Positions 1-10,790 are shown, numbered from the stretch's first letter. The stretch: DNA of 64,000 nucleotides from an uncultured Pelagibacteraceae bacterium (GCA_902582385.1 CACHRX010000003.1:1-64000); one strand, 5' to 3'. Numbers and translations are program-made. The notes: generated by a model not told the origin, from the sequence alone.

Positions 1-27
1 CATATGTCTGGAAATTATAAAAATAAT

Positions 28-1296
28 TTATGCAGGTTTGTTCATTGAATTGAAGAATTCTGCATTATTTTTGGTATCTTTTAATTTAGAGCTTATAAAT
101 TCAATTGCATCCATAGTTCCCATTGGGGCAATTATTCTTCTAAGAACATTCATTTTTTGTAAATCATTTTTATCAAATAAAAGTTCCTCTCTTCTTGTGC
201 CTGATTTTGTAATATCAATGGCAGGGTAAATTCTTTTATCAGCAATTTTTCTATCTAAAACAGTTTCACTATTTCCAGTACCTTTAAACTCCTCAAAAAT
301 TACCTCATCCATTCTACTACCAGTATCAATTAAGGCTGTTGAGATTATCGTTAATGAACCACCTTCCTCTATATTTCTGGCAGCTCCAAAAAATCTTTTT
401 GGTCTTTGAAGTGCATTAGCATCCACACCACCAGTTAAAACTTTTCCAGAACTCGGGATCACAGCATTATAGGCTCTACCCAATCTAGTTATTGAATCTA
501 AAAGTATTACAACATCCTTTTTATGTTCGGTTAACCTTTTAGCTTTTTCAATGACCATTTCGGCTACTGCTACGTGTCTTTGAGCTGGTTCATCAAAAGT
601 AGAACTAATAACTTCCCCTTTTACAGTTCTTTGCATGTCAGTTACTTCTTCAGGACGTTCATCAATTAATAAAACAATTAAGTAACACTCTGGATAATTT
701 TTAGCTATAGAATTTGCAATACTTTGTAAAATCATTGTTTTGCCGGCTTTTGGAGGAGAAATTATTATAGATCTTTGACCTTTACCTATCGGACTTACTA
801 AATCTATAAGTCTAGGTGTAAGATCCGTTTTTTTTTCTACTTTAATAGTTTCAACTTCCATTACTAGCTGTTTATCTGGATAAAGAGGAGTTAAGTTATC
901 AAAAGCAATCTTGTGTCTTGCTTTTTCAGGTTCTTCAAAATTAATTTTACTAACTTGAAGTAATGCAAAATATCTTTCACCCTCTTTAGGTGCTCTAACT
1001 GGTCCCTCAACTGTATCTCCGGTTCTTAAACCAAATTTTCTGATTTGACTTGGACTTACATAAATATCATCAGGTCCAGGTAAATAATTTGACTCCATTG
1101 CTCTTAAAAACCCGAAACCATCTTGAAGTAATTGTAAAACGCCAGCTCCTGTAATTTCCTCTTTTTCTGCAACTTTTTTAAGAATAGCAAAAAGAATTTC
1201 CTGTTTTCTTAGTGTGCTTGCGTTCTCTATACCTAATTCCTCTGCTTGGGTAATTAGTTGCTCGGATGATTTGAGTTTTAGTTCTTGTATGTTCAT
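28..1296 (-). CDS. rho: Transcription termination factor Rho
   Basis: 422 aa ORF with RNA-binding domain ([14 protein letters not shown]), Walker A (SPPKAGKT) and Rho-typical [15 protein letters not shown] / [36 protein letters not shown]. Confidence 0.98.
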   Translation of the reverse strand: MNIQELKLKSSEQLITQAEELGIENASTLRKQEILFAILKKVAEKEEITGAGVLQLLQDGFGFLRAMESNYLPGPDDIYVSPSQIRKFGLRTGDTVEGPVRAPKEGERYFALLQVSKINFEEPEKARHKIAFDNLTPLYPDKQLVMEVETIKVEKKTDLTPRLIDLVSPIGKGQRSIIISPPKAGKTMILQSIANSIAKNYPECYLIVLLIDERPEEVTDMQRTVKGEVISSTFDEPAQRHVAVAEMVIEKAKRLTEHKKDVVILLDSITRLGRAYNAVIPSSGKVLTGGVDANALQRPKRFFGAARNIEEGGSLTIISTALIDTGSRMDEVIFEEFKGTGNSETVLDRKIADKRIYPAIDITKSGTRREELLFDKNDLQKMNVLRRIIAPMGTMDAIEFISSKLKDTKNNAEFFNSMNKPA

Positions 1297-1353
1297 GATT
1301 AGGATTATTAAGGACTTAATAATAGATTTAATATATATGTAATTTTAAATTAT

Positions 1354-1794
1354 TCAACCCCAGATAGGCTTAAATATTACAACGAATATGATCAAAATTA
1401 GTAATAATGTGGGTATTTCATTAATGAACCTATAAAATTTATGTGAATGAGTGTTTGAATCTAGTTTAAATTGGCCAAGAATTCTACCGAGATAGAAATG
1501 ATAGAAAGTTAGTAAAGTTACAAAGACCAATTTTAAAATCATCCAAGTTTGTCCTAATTTATCGAAACCTATTTCATGAATTAATATTAAACCAAACACC
1601 CAGGAAAAAACCATTGCTGGCGTCATAATGTAAAAAAAAAGTTTTCTTTCCATTATCTTAAATACCTCTGAAATAATTTGTTGAGTGCTATTTTGTGAGT
1701 GATAGACAAAAATTCTTGGAAGATATAACAGTCCTGCCATCCATGAAATTACTGCTATTAGATGTAATGATTTAAAAAGCAAATAAGTATTCAT
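1354..1794 (-). CDS. hemJ: HemJ-type protoporphyrinogen IX oxidase (membrane protein)
   Basis: 146 aa, 4 TM, LFKSLHLIAVISWMAGLLYLPRIFVYH motif; located between rho and hemH. Confidence 0.9.
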   Translation of the reverse strand: MNTYLLFKSLHLIAVISWMAGLLYLPRIFVYHSQNSTQQIISEVFKIMERKLFFYIMTPAMVFSWVFGLILIHEIGFDKLGQTWMILKLVFVTLLTFYHFYLGRILGQFKLDSNTHSHKFYRFINEIPTLLLILIIFVVIFKPIWG

Positions 1795-1797
1795 TGA

Positions 1798-2796
1798 TTA
1801 AATACTTTTTTGAATTAAAGATTTAAGTAAAGTTATATGATCATCATTATCATTTAAACATGGTACCATATCAAAATTTTCACCTCCGGAGTTTAAAAAG
1901 CTTTCTTTGCCTTGGATAAGTATTTCCTCTAATGTTTCAACACAATCTGAGGAAAAACCTGGACAAATAGCTAAAACATTCTTTTTTCCTTCAGCTGGAA
2001 GTTTTTCTAAAGTCTTATCAGTATAAGGCTGGAGCCATTTTTGAGGTCCAAACCTAGACTGGAATGTTGTCTTAATTTCAATTGAATTAAATTTCTCTGA
2101 AATAAGTCTTGTAGTTTTATGACAATAGCAATGATAGGGGTCACCTTTATCAAAATATTTTTGAGGGATACCATGATACGATGCTAATATCAAATTTGGC
2201 TTCCAGTTAATTTGCTTAATTTTTTTATTAATTGAGTTAACTAATGCATCAATATAAAGTGGGTCGGATTCATAATGTGGAACTATTTTCAAAGATGGTT
2301 GCCATCTCATCTTCATTAAAGTTCTGTAAACTTCATCACAGACGGTGGCCGTAGTTGCTGCAGCATATTGTGGATATAAGGGTAAAATAACTAAATTATC
2401 ACAACCCTTTTCGTGTAAATTTTCTATCTTACTTTTAATACTTGGATTTCCATACCTCATTGCAAAATCTATAATTAATTCTTCATTAGATATTAAGTTA
2501 GATAATTTTTCAGCTTGCTTTTGAGTATAAAATAAAAGAGGAGAGATATTATCTTTCTTCATCCATATTTCTTTATAAGCTTTGGCTGTTTTAGATGGTC
2601 TTAGATTCAAGATAAATACATTTAAAATTATTTTCCATAAGATTGGGTTTACTTCTATTACTCTTCTATCTGAAAGGAATTCTTTCAAATATTTTCTTAT
2701 ATCAAACCAGCTGGTAGAGTCGGGAGTGCCCAAATTAATAATTAAAACACCAGTTTTACCAAATTTTACTAAAGGATGATTAATACTACTGTCCAT
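1798..2796 (-). CDS. hemH: Ferrochelatase
   Basis: GVLIINLGTPDS N-terminus, ASYHGIPQKYFDKGDPYHCYC, CPGFSSDCVETLEEI. Confidence 0.97.
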   Translation of the reverse strand: MDSSINHPLVKFGKTGVLIINLGTPDSTSWFDIRKYLKEFLSDRRVIEVNPILWKIILNVFILNLRPSKTAKAYKEIWMKKDNISPLLFYTQKQAEKLSNLISNEELIIDFAMRYGNPSIKSKIENLHEKGCDNLVILPLYPQYAAATTATVCDEVYRTLMKMRWQPSLKIVPHYESDPLYIDALVNSINKKIKQINWKPNLILASYHGIPQKYFDKGDPYHCYCHKTTRLISEKFNSIEIKTTFQSRFGPQKWLQPYTDKTLEKLPAEGKKNVLAICPGFSSDCVETLEEILIQGKESFLNSGGENFDMVPCLNDNDDHITLLKSLIQKSI

Positions 2797-3798
2797 CTAA
2801 TAATCCTTTACCATTTTAACCAAATAATCCATCATTTGAGGGTCTGTTTCTGGCAAAACTCCATGACCCAAATTAAATATATAAGGATGATCTTTAAAAA
2901 TATCTAAATATTTTTTTGCCTCTTTTTTCAAATGCTCCTTACTGGTTAATAAAATTTTAGGATCCATCCCGCCTTGAATTGGTAGTTTTATATTTTTTTG
3001 AATAAAATTTGGATCAACATTATAATCTATACAAATAGCATCTGGTTTTACAATTTCACAATATTTTTTATAATCTTTTATCTCTCGTGGAAAACATATT
3101 ACGGGAACATTTAAAGATTTGGTATATTCTACTAAAGACAAAGTAGGATTATAAATATACTCGTTTAAATCTTTACTATTTATTAATCCAGCCCAGCTGT
3201 CAAAAATTTGTATTATTTCTGCACCACTATCAACTTGATTTTTGATATGAATTTTTAAAAATTTATCTAAAACATTTAGAATCTTTTTTAATAATACTTC
3301 ACTTTCAAAAAAATTATCAACTAACTTTAATTTAGGTGATTGTTTATTAATTATGTAAACTAACAATGTCCAGGGTGCACCAATAAATCCTATTGTGCTT
3401 TTATTATTTGTTAGTTTGTGGCTACTTACCAATTTTATTAATTTATAAATTGAATCAATTTTTTTAGTAAAATCAAAATCATTTAGGTTAAGAACTTTTT
3501 CTAAACTAAACTCTCCAAGTAAAGGGCCAAAATTTTTTTTAAATTCAACATGCTGATTCAATCCATAAGGCACCATTAATATATCAGAAAAAATTATAGC
3601 CGCATCTAAATCAAATCTTTTTAATGGTTGAAGAGTTATTTTAGTAGATAGGTTTTCGTTTAAACATAGTTTTATAAAATCTGGATTTTTTTTTCTTATT
3701 TCTCTAAATTCAGGTAAATACCTACCTGCTTGCCTCATAATCCATATAGGATTTATATTTGTTTTTTTATTAATTATTGTTTCCTCTATTGGTGTCAT
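2797..3798 (-). CDS. hemE: Uroporphyrinogen decarboxylase
   Basis: PIWIMRQAGRYLPEFREIR, DAAIIFSDILMVPYGL, FNLGHGVLPETDP. Confidence 0.98.
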   Translation of the reverse strand: MTPIEETIINKKTNINPIWIMRQAGRYLPEFREIRKKNPDFIKLCLNENLSTKITLQPLKRFDLDAAIIFSDILMVPYGLNQHVEFKKNFGPLLGEFSLEKVLNLNDFDFTKKIDSIYKLIKLVSSHKLTNNKSTIGFIGAPWTLLVYIINKQSPKLKLVDNFFESEVLLKKILNVLDKFLKIHIKNQVDSGAEIIQIFDSWAGLINSKDLNEYIYNPTLSLVEYTKSLNVPVICFPREIKDYKKYCEIVKPDAICIDYNVDPNFIQKNIKLPIQGGMDPKILLTSKEHLKKEAKKYLDIFKDHPYIFNLGHGVLPETDPQMMDYLVKMVKDY

Positions 3799-4082
3799 AT
3801 TAATATTTAAATATAATTAGTTGTAGTATTAATATAGCCTGTGAATAACGGTGATTTAATTTAGTAAACATTTTATAAACAAATTATCAACATTTAGAGC
3901 ATAAATTTTTCTTTAATATATAAGTAAAATTGAAGCTTATTAGTAAAATTATTAAATTCTTTAATAACTTTATACATATTTTTAGTAATGTTAATAAAAA
4001 CCATGTTTTACAACATAAATTTAAAAATGTTAAAATAATTAAATATGATTTAAATAATAAAAGGTTATTAACCATTTAATAC
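3799..4082. other. Candidate chromosomal replication origin (oriC)
   Basis: Very AT-rich gap between divergent hemE and ppsR (the known alphaproteobacterial hemE-linked oriC context). Perfect DnaA-box match TTATTCACA (minus strand, 3840-3848); one-mismatch matches TTATAAACA (3873-3881), TTATCAACA (3884-3892) and TTATACATA (3970-3978); TTAA-N7-TTAA (4039-4053). Confidence 0.6.
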
Positions 4083-4907
4083 ATGAGTAATACATATCAA
4101 ATTTACCTAATTTCTGATTCTACTGGTGAAACTTTAGATAGAATTTTTATAGCTATTAAAGCTCAATTTAAGAATATAAATTACAAAATTCACACATATT
4201 CATTTACAAGAACTGAAAATCAAATTTTAAAAATTTTATCTGACTCAGAAAAATCTACAAATTCTATAATTTTATATTCTATAGTTGATAATAATTTAGC
4301 CAAGTATTTAGCAAAAACAAGCAGTGAAAAGAAGATACCTTGTTTTGGTGTTTTGGGAGATTTAATATTAAGTTTTTCTAAACTTTTAAATCAAAAAGCA
4401 TCTCATCAACCAAGCGGACAATATGCATTAAACGAAGAGTACTATGATAGGATTGCTGCAATTCAATTTACTATGAATCATGATGATGGAAATTTAATTA
4501 AAGAAATTAACAAATCTGATATAATATTATTAGGTGTTAGCAGAACAAGCAAAACACCCACTGCAATCTATTTGGCTAACAAAGGCTTTAAAACATCTAA
4601 CATACCACTCGTAAATGAAAAATCTATTCCTGAAACTTTAAAAGAAAATCCAAAAATTGCTTGTGTGGTCGGCTTAAACACTGAGCCAGAACGTCTTGTT
4701 GATCTTAGAAAAAATAGAATGAGTACAATTAAAGAAAATGAAAATAAATCTTATACAGATATAGACAAAATTAAAAAAGAAGTAAATGAAGCTAAAAAAA
4801 CCTTTAAAAAATACAAGTGGCCAACGATAGATGTTACAAGAAAATCTGTAGAAGAGACTGCTGCATCAATAATTAAAATATACGAAATTTATAAAAAAAA
4901 TGGTTGA
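4083..4907 (+). CDS. ppsR: PPSR / DUF299 family kinase-pyrophosphorylase (pyruvate,phosphate dikinase regulator-like)
   Basis: YLISDSTGETLDRI, DIILLGVSRTSKTPTAIYLANKG motifs. Confidence 0.9.
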   Translation: MSNTYQIYLISDSTGETLDRIFIAIKAQFKNINYKIHTYSFTRTENQILKILSDSEKSTNSIILYSIVDNNLAKYLAKTSSEKKIPCFGVLGDLILSFSKLLNQKASHQPSGQYALNEEYYDRIAAIQFTMNHDDGNLIKEINKSDIILLGVSRTSKTPTAIYLANKGFKTSNIPLVNEKSIPETLKENPKIACVVGLNTEPERLVDLRKNRMSTIKENENKSYTDIDKIKKEVNEAKKTFKKYKWPTIDVTRKSVEETAASIIKIYEIYKKNG

Positions 4908-5481
4908 AATAATTCTTGCCTCAAAGAGTAAAGTAAGAAAAGAAATTCTTGACAAAAATAATATACCCAATCAAGTGGAGCCTTCTAACGTAGATGAAGA
5001 CGTCATCAAAGAAAGCTTAATAAAAGAAAATGTTCCACCAGAAATTATCTCAAAGAACTTAGCTGAATTAAAATCTTGTAAAGTAAGTCAAAGAAATAAT
5101 GATTTACTGGTTTTAGGAGCAGATAGTGTTATCGACTTGGATGGTGAATTAATATCAAAACCTGAAAATAGGATTGAAGCTTTAAACATATTGAGAAAAC
5201 TAAATGGTAAAAAACACAATTTAGTAAGCTCCGTTTGTATTTCAAAAAATGGGTCAATGATTTGGAATTATACTGATAAGGCAACTTTAACTATGAAAGA
5301 TTTTAATGAAGAAGATTTGATTAATTATTTATCAAAAATATCCGACGAGTCATTGTTTGCTTACAATGTTTATCAAATTGAAGGTGAAGGAAAAAGCTTA
5401 TTTTCAAATATTGATGGAGATAAAGATACTATTATGGGTCTCCCAATTAAAAAGATTAAGGAATATTTAAGTAATTATTAA
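4900..5481 (+). CDS. maf: Maf-like nucleotide pyrophosphatase
   Basis: ILASKSKVRKEIL start, LGADSVIDLDGELISKP; overlaps ppsR as in other alphaproteobacteria. Confidence 0.9.
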   Translation: MVEIILASKSKVRKEILDKNNIPNQVEPSNVDEDVIKESLIKENVPPEIISKNLAELKSCKVSQRNNDLLVLGADSVIDLDGELISKPENRIEALNILRKLNGKKHNLVSSVCISKNGSMIWNYTDKATLTMKDFNEEDLINYLSKISDESLFAYNVYQIEGEGKSLFSNIDGDKDTIMGLPIKKIKEYLSNY

Positions 5482-5492
5482 TAAATTTTGTT

Positions 5493-6287
5493 ATGAAAAA
5501 ATATTTAGTTATAGGCAACCCAATCGGACATTCGTTGTCACCAAAAATACATAATTTTTGGATTAAAAATAATAATATAAATGCTGTTTATGAAAAAAAA
5601 CAATTAAATAAGGAAGATTTAAAAGATTTAATTTCAAAAATAAAAAAAAAAGAAATCGATGGTATTAATGTAACTGTTCCTTTTAAAAAAGATATTTTTT
5701 TTTACTTGGAAGAAATTAGCGCCGAAGCAAAATATACAAAATCTGTTAATACGATTTATTTGAATGATAATAAAATTACTGGTCATAACACTGATATTGA
5801 TGGTTTTAAATTTGCAATTAAAGATACAAAGTTTGATGTGTCTAATAAAAAAATTTTTATAATAGGTGCAGGGGGCGTGACGCCCTCTATTATTTATGCT
5901 TTAAATAAAATGAAAGTTTCCAATATTACATTAACTAATAGAACGAGAACAAAAGCAGAAAAATTAAAAGATCAATTTAACTATTTAAAAGTAGTAGATT
6001 GGGGAGTAATTCCTGATTTTGATATGATTATTAATGCTACTAGTGTTGGATTAAAAGAAGATGACAATTTAAATTTAGATTTTACAAAATCTAAAAATGA
6101 TAAATTTTATTATGATGTAATTTATAATCCTAAAGAGACAAATTTCTTAAAAATGGGTAAAAAATTAGGAAATAAAACTGAAAATGGAAAAAAAATGTTT
6201 ATTTATCAGGCAGCTGCATCCTTTAAAGTTTGGCATGGAATTGAACCTGAAATTAATGAGGAACTTATTGATATTTTAGATGACTAG
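5493..6287 (+). CDS. aroE: Shikimate dehydrogenase
   Basis: YLVIGNPIGHSLSPKIHN, NVTVPFKK, GHNTDIDGF, IIGAGGVTPSII. Confidence 0.96.
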   Translation: MKKYLVIGNPIGHSLSPKIHNFWIKNNNINAVYEKKQLNKEDLKDLISKIKKKEIDGINVTVPFKKDIFFYLEEISAEAKYTKSVNTIYLNDNKITGHNTDIDGFKFAIKDTKFDVSNKKIFIIGAGGVTPSIIYALNKMKVSNITLTNRTRTKAEKLKDQFNYLKVVDWGVIPDFDMIINATSVGLKEDDNLNLDFTKSKNDKFYYDVIYNPKETNFLKMGKKLGNKTENGKKMFIYQAAASFKVWHGIEPEINEELIDILDD

Positions 6288-6849
6288 AATTGGAATTTTA
6301 GGAGATATAGGTTCGGGCAAGACTTATGTAGCTAAGAGCTTTGGTTATCCAGTATTTAATGCAGATAATGAAGTAGCAAAGTTATATAAAAAAAATAGAA
6401 AAGTCTTTAATAAATTAAAAAAAATTCTTCCAAAATATATTTTTTCTTTTCCAATAAAAAAACATGAAATCTCCAATGCAATATTGGCAAATGATATCAA
6501 TTTAAAAAAAATAGTTAAAATAGTTCATTTTGAAATTAGAAAAAAAATGAATATTTTTTTAAAAAATAATAAAGGTAAAAAAATTGTAATTTTAGATATT
6601 CCTCTTTTATTAGAGAACAAGATTGATAAAAAAAAAGACATTCTTATATTTGTCCAATCCAACAAAAAGGATGTATTAAAAAGATTAAAAAAAAGACCAA
6701 AATTTAATGTGAGATTATTTAAAAAATTTAAAAATATTCAACTCTCGCTCGACTATAAAAAAAAAAAATCTCATTTTATAATTAAAAATAATTTCACCCA
6801 AAAAACAATAAAAAAAGGTATAAAGAACATTTTAAAAGAAATTATATAA
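6280..6849 (+). CDS. coaE: Dephospho-CoA kinase
   Basis: P-loop RIGILGDIGSGKTYVAKSFG, VFNADNEV, LDIPLLLEN; position between aroE and dnaQ. Confidence 0.88.
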   Translation: MTRIGILGDIGSGKTYVAKSFGYPVFNADNEVAKLYKKNRKVFNKLKKILPKYIFSFPIKKHEISNAILANDINLKKIVKIVHFEIRKKMNIFLKNNKGKKIVILDIPLLLENKIDKKKDILIFVQSNKKDVLKRLKKRPKFNVRLFKKFKNIQLSLDYKKKKSHFIIKNNFTQKTIKKGIKNILKEII

Positions 6850-7515
6850 ATGAGAGAAATAGTTTTAGATACTGAAACAACTGGCCTTTCTGTTAAAGAT
6901 GGACATAGAATAGTGGAAATTGGGTGTATAGAATTAGATAATTTAGTTCCAACTAAAAATAAGTTTCATTATTATTTAAATCCTGAAAGAAAAGTTTCTG
7001 AAAAAGCATTAGAAGTACATGGTTATACGGATGAATTTTTATCTGATAAAAAGAAATTTAGTGAAATTGCTGATGAATTTTTATCTTTCATAAAAGATAA
7101 AAAACTTATTATTCACAACGCAGAATTTGATCTTTCTCATTTAAATAACGAATTAGAAATATTAGGTAGGAAAAAATTGAATAATGAAATTAGAGATACT
7201 TTAACTTTGGCTAGAGATAAATTTCCTGGCTCTCCTTCAAGTTTGGATGCTTTATGCAAAAGATATAGAATTGATAATTCTAAAAGAGCAAAGCATACAG
7301 CACTTATAGATTGCGATTTATTAACTAAAGTTTATATCAATTTAATTGATCAAAAAGAGCCAACTTTAGATTTTCAAAAACAAGATGAAAAATTAATGGA
7401 TATTCAAAAATCAAATATTTCATATTTTAAGAAAGTTATTAAACCTACAAATCAAGAAGTATTAAGTCATAATGAATTTTTAAAAAAAAATTTTAAAAAA
7501 AATTTTTTTAATTAA
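6850..7515 (+). CDS. dnaQ: DNA polymerase III epsilon subunit (3'-5' exonuclease)
   Basis: REIVLDTETTGLSVKDGHRIVEIGCIEL ExoI motif, HNAEFDLSHLNNEL, KRAKHTALIDCDLL. Confidence 0.96.
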   Translation: MREIVLDTETTGLSVKDGHRIVEIGCIELDNLVPTKNKFHYYLNPERKVSEKALEVHGYTDEFLSDKKKFSEIADEFLSFIKDKKLIIHNAEFDLSHLNNELEILGRKKLNNEIRDTLTLARDKFPGSPSSLDALCKRYRIDNSKRAKHTALIDCDLLTKVYINLIDQKEPTLDFQKQDEKLMDIQKSNISYFKKVIKPTNQEVLSHNEFLKKNFKKNFFN

Positions 7516-7930
7516 ATCTTTCATTATAAAGCTTTTCAAAGTCAATTTTTTTTTCTAATTTTATGCCTGGAAAACCTGAGTTATGAATCAAGTTTAAAAA
7601 AGAAGTTTCAAGATCAGGATAAATTTTAGTTGGGACATCACATAAAATGATTTTTTCTAAATCTTTTTTTTCTTTTATTTCATCATTTACTCTTATTACG
7701 GTTGCATAAACTATTTCAAAATATGATTTTTTTTTGTTTGATTCTTTATCTTCAAATTTAAGAGTCGTATTTATTTCTACCATTTTATTTTTTAATGGGC
7801 TTGATGATATATCTATATTAAGTTGATACTTAGTTATATTGTCTTTTACAAACAGATATGTTTCAACATCATTAGTTTCACTAGACATATCTTTTATGTA
7901 TTTCATTAAAATTTTAAATTTTTCTGTCAT
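7508..7930 (-). CDS. secB: Preprotein export chaperone SecB
   Basis: 140 aa, IKDMSSET and YPDLETSFLNLIHNSGFPGIKL; syntenic next to dnaQ. Confidence 0.85.
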   Translation of the reverse strand: MTEKFKILMKYIKDMSSETNDVETYLFVKDNITKYQLNIDISSSPLKNKMVEINTTLKFEDKESNKKKSYFEIVYATVIRVNDEIKEKKDLEKIILCDVPTKIYPDLETSFLNLIHNSGFPGIKLEKKIDFEKLYNERFN

Positions 7931-8336
7931 CGTCGTCCTCTATATCTTCAAATTCTCCATCTATAAAATTCTTCTTTTCTTCTTTTTTTTTAAATTTATT
8001 TGATAATTTTCCAAAAATTAATTTTCTTGTGATTGGTAATATTAATAGAAATCCTAAAATGTCTGTCGCAAATCCTGGTATGATTAAAAGTATAGCTGCA
8101 AAAGCTATTGCAGCCCCAGAAATTATTTCATAGGCAGGGACTTCATTTCTAACCATTTGTAAAAAACCAGATCTTGCAGTATTTAGCCCTTCGTATTTTG
8201 CATAATAAACACCAATAAATGCGGTTATAAATATCAATAAAATTGTATTAAAGGCCCCAATTTGTGAGCCAATTTTTATAAATAAGTAAATTTCTAAAAT
8301 TGGAACTAGAATTATTGATAATATTACTGAGTTCAT
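7914..8336 (-). CDS. fxsA: FxsA family membrane protein
   Basis: PILEIYLFIKIGSQIGAFNTILLIFITAFIGVYYAKYEGLNTARS; IIPGFATDILGFLLILP. Confidence 0.88.
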   Translation of the reverse strand: MNSVILSIILVPILEIYLFIKIGSQIGAFNTILLIFITAFIGVYYAKYEGLNTARSGFLQMVRNEVPAYEIISGAAIAFAAILLIIPGFATDILGFLLILPITRKLIFGKLSNKFKKKEEKKNFIDGEFEDIEDDDDRKI

Positions 8337-8393
8337 TTGTCTTTAATGTAATTGTTAGTTGAAATTAATCAACATAGTAATTACATTTAGGCT

Positions 8394-8990
8394 ATGAATT
8401 ATAGTTTCGAATATATTGATATTATTTTGTTAGCAATGATTGCTGGTTTCATTTTTTTAAGATTAAGAGGAATTTTGGGTAAAAGAACTGGATTTGATGG
8501 CAAAGCACCTTCTCAATTTCAAGAGGTATTAAATAATGTTCAAGCAGAAAAAAAATTTTATCAGAAAGAAAATTTTGATGAAAAGGCTCAACAAGAATTC
8601 TTAAAAGGTGCAAAAATAGCTTACGAAACAATTATTACTGATTTTAGTGATAATGATAATAAACTGATAGCAAGCAAACCATTACTTAGTAAAAAAATTT
8701 ACGATCAATTTAATGAAGCTTTAAAAGAAAGAAATAAAAGAGGACATTATGCTGAAATTACTTTTATTGGTGTAAATTCAGCAGTTATCAAAGAACATAA
8801 AAAAATAGACCAAATTTTAAATGTGACTGTCGATTTTGTTGGGGAAGTGATTACTTGTATTAAAGATCAAGAAAAAAAAATAATTTCTGGACATCCAGAA
8901 AAAATCAAAAAAATTTATGATACTTGGGTATTTTCTAGAAACACAAAGTCAAATAATCCAAATTGGCAGTTAGTTGAAACACTTACTTAA
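8394..8990 (+). CDS. Tim44/TimA-like domain protein
   Basis: Single N-terminal TM followed by Tim44-like domain (FLKGAKIAYETIITDFSDND..., DTWVFSRNTKSNNPNWQLVET). Confidence 0.88.
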   Translation: MNYSFEYIDIILLAMIAGFIFLRLRGILGKRTGFDGKAPSQFQEVLNNVQAEKKFYQKENFDEKAQQEFLKGAKIAYETIITDFSDNDNKLIASKPLLSKKIYDQFNEALKERNKRGHYAEITFIGVNSAVIKEHKKIDQILNVTVDFVGEVITCIKDQEKKIISGHPEKIKKIYDTWVFSRNTKSNNPNWQLVETLT

Positions 8991-9425
8991 TTGAGTAGAA
9001 AAATTTCAGATAAAGATATCAAAGACTGGAAAAATTTTCTATCGAACAAAGAACCTTTACAAAATAAAGATACAGACTTTAAAAAAAATTTTTTTAATCA
9101 AACAAAGACTATTGACTTACATGGATACAGCTTAGAAAATGCAAATGAAACTATAAGAGATTTTATTAAAAAATCTTATGATGAAGGTATAAGTAAATTA
9201 TTAATTGTTACTGGAAAAGGGCTTCATTCTTTAAATGAAAAGGATCCATATGTATCAAAAAAATTGGGTATTTTGAAATATAGTGTGCCAGAATATATTA
9301 AAAATAACTTTGAATTAATGAAAATAATAAACAATATTGAAAGTGCAGAAATAAAAGATGGTGGAGATGGAGCCTTTTATATTTTTTTAAAAAAAAAAAA
9401 GAAAAAAATTTCTAAAAAATTATAA
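8991..9425 (+). CDS. Smr/MutS2 C-terminal domain protein
   Basis: [37 protein letters not shown]...; TTG start. Confidence 0.88.
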   Translation: MSRKISDKDIKDWKNFLSNKEPLQNKDTDFKKNFFNQTKTIDLHGYSLENANETIRDFIKKSYDEGISKLLIVTGKGLHSLNEKDPYVSKKLGILKYSVPEYIKNNFELMKIINNIESAEIKDGGDGAFYIFLKKKKKKISKKL

Positions 9426-10790
9426 AATAAATTTTGATAAATCTGTATCTTTAACCAAACTATCTAAATTTTCATCGATATATTTTTTATTAATAATAAT
9501 TTTTTCTCCTGACCGATCAGTTGCTGTGAAACTTATCTCATCTAGTATTTTTTCAATTATAGTATGCAATCTTCTGGCCCCAATATTCTCGACTGTTGCG
9601 TTTACTTCCGAAGCTATATTAGCGATTGCTCCAATTCCATCTTCTGAAAATTCAAGATCAACATTTTCAGTTTTAAGTAATGCAACATATTGTTTAATTA
9701 AACTAAAATCTGGTTCTTTTAAAATTCGTTTAAAATCATCACTTGTTAGAGCTTCAAGCTCTACTCTTATAGGAAGTCTACCTTGTAATTCAGGAAGTAA
9801 ATCAGAAGGCTTAGCTAGTTGAAATGCACCCGAAGCTATAAATAAAATATGATCAGTTTTTATAGGCCCATATTTTGTACTTACAGTAGTTCCTTCAATT
9901 AAAGGTAATAAATCTCTTTGTACACCTTCTCTAGACACATCACCACCCACTCTATCAGTTCTTCCTGAAATTTTATCAATTTCATCTAAAAAAACTATCC
10001 CATTATTTTCTGTTGAAAGTTTAGCAGCTTTGATAATTTTATCTTGTTCAATTAATTTGTCGGATTCATCGTTAATTAATATTTCATGAGACTCTTTCAC
10101 TGACATTTTTTTCTTTTTCTCTTTATTTCCCATAGATTTTCCAAGCATCTCACCAATGTTAATCATTCCAACATTAGCGCCGGGCATTCCAGGAATTTCA
10201 AAAGAAGTATTATTTACTCCAGCATCATTCACTGCAATTTCAATTTCATTATCATCTAAATCTCCATTTCTTAATCTTTTTCTAAAACTTTCTCGGGTAG
10301 CTAAACTTGCTTTTTTTCCTACTAAGGCATCTAATACTTTTTCTTCAGCTGATTTTTGTGCTTTTGTGTAAACTTCTTTTCTTTTTTTAATTTTTTCCAT
10401 TGAAATTGCAATTTCAACTAAATCCCTTACAATTTGTTCTACATCTCTTCCAACATAACCAACTTCAGTGAATCTAGTTGCTTCCACTTTTACAAATGGC
10501 GCTTCAGCAAGTTTTGATAATCTTCTGGAAATTTCAGTTTTACCAACACCAGTAGGTCCAATCATAAGAATATTTTTTGGTAAAACCTCATTCTTCATTT
10601 CCCCCATAAGTGCTTGTCTTCTCCATCTATTTCTTAAAGCTACAGCAACAGCTTTTTTAGCTTTGTTTTGACCAACTACAAACCTGTCTAATTCTGAAAC
10701 TATTTCTCTTGGTGACAATGAACTCACTAAAAATTCATTTTCAGATTTTTTATCCTTAGGAACCAGAGGAGTTACATTTGATTTTTCCAT
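9420..10790 (-). CDS. hslU: ATP-dependent protease ATPase subunit HslU
   Basis: [76 protein letters not shown]. Confidence 0.98.
   Translation of the reverse strand: MEKSNVTPLVPKDKKSENEFLVSSLSPREIVSELDRFVVGQNKAKKAVAVALRNRWRRQALMGEMKNEVLPKNILMIGPTGVGKTEISRRLSKLAEAPFVKVEATRFTEVGYVGRDVEQIVRDLVEIAISMEKIKKRKEVYTKAQKSAEEKVLDALVGKKASLATRESFRKRLRNGDLDDNEIEIAVNDAGVNNTSFEIPGMPGANVGMINIGEMLGKSMGNKEKKKKMSVKESHEILINDESDKLIEQDKIIKAAKLSTENNGIVFLDEIDKISGRTDRVGGDVSREGVQRDLLPLIEGTTVSTKYGPIKTDHILFIASGAFQLAKPSDLLPELQGRLPIRVELEALTSDDFKRILKEPDFSLIKQYVALLKTENVDLEFSEDGIGAIANIASEVNATVENIGARRLHTIIEKILDEISFTATDRSGEKIIINKKYIDENLDSLVKDTDLSKFIL

Noticed and set aside
3887-4075. 62-aa minus-strand ORF in the hemE-ppsR gap
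   Set aside because: Low-complexity Leu/Ile/Lys product typical of AT-rich noncoding DNA; overlaps the candidate origin; no recognisable domain.
5866-5892. GGGGGCGTGACGCCC inverted repeat in aroE
   Set aside because: Encodes the conserved GAGGVTPS nucleotide-binding loop; no T tract, mid-gene, so coincidental rather than a terminator.
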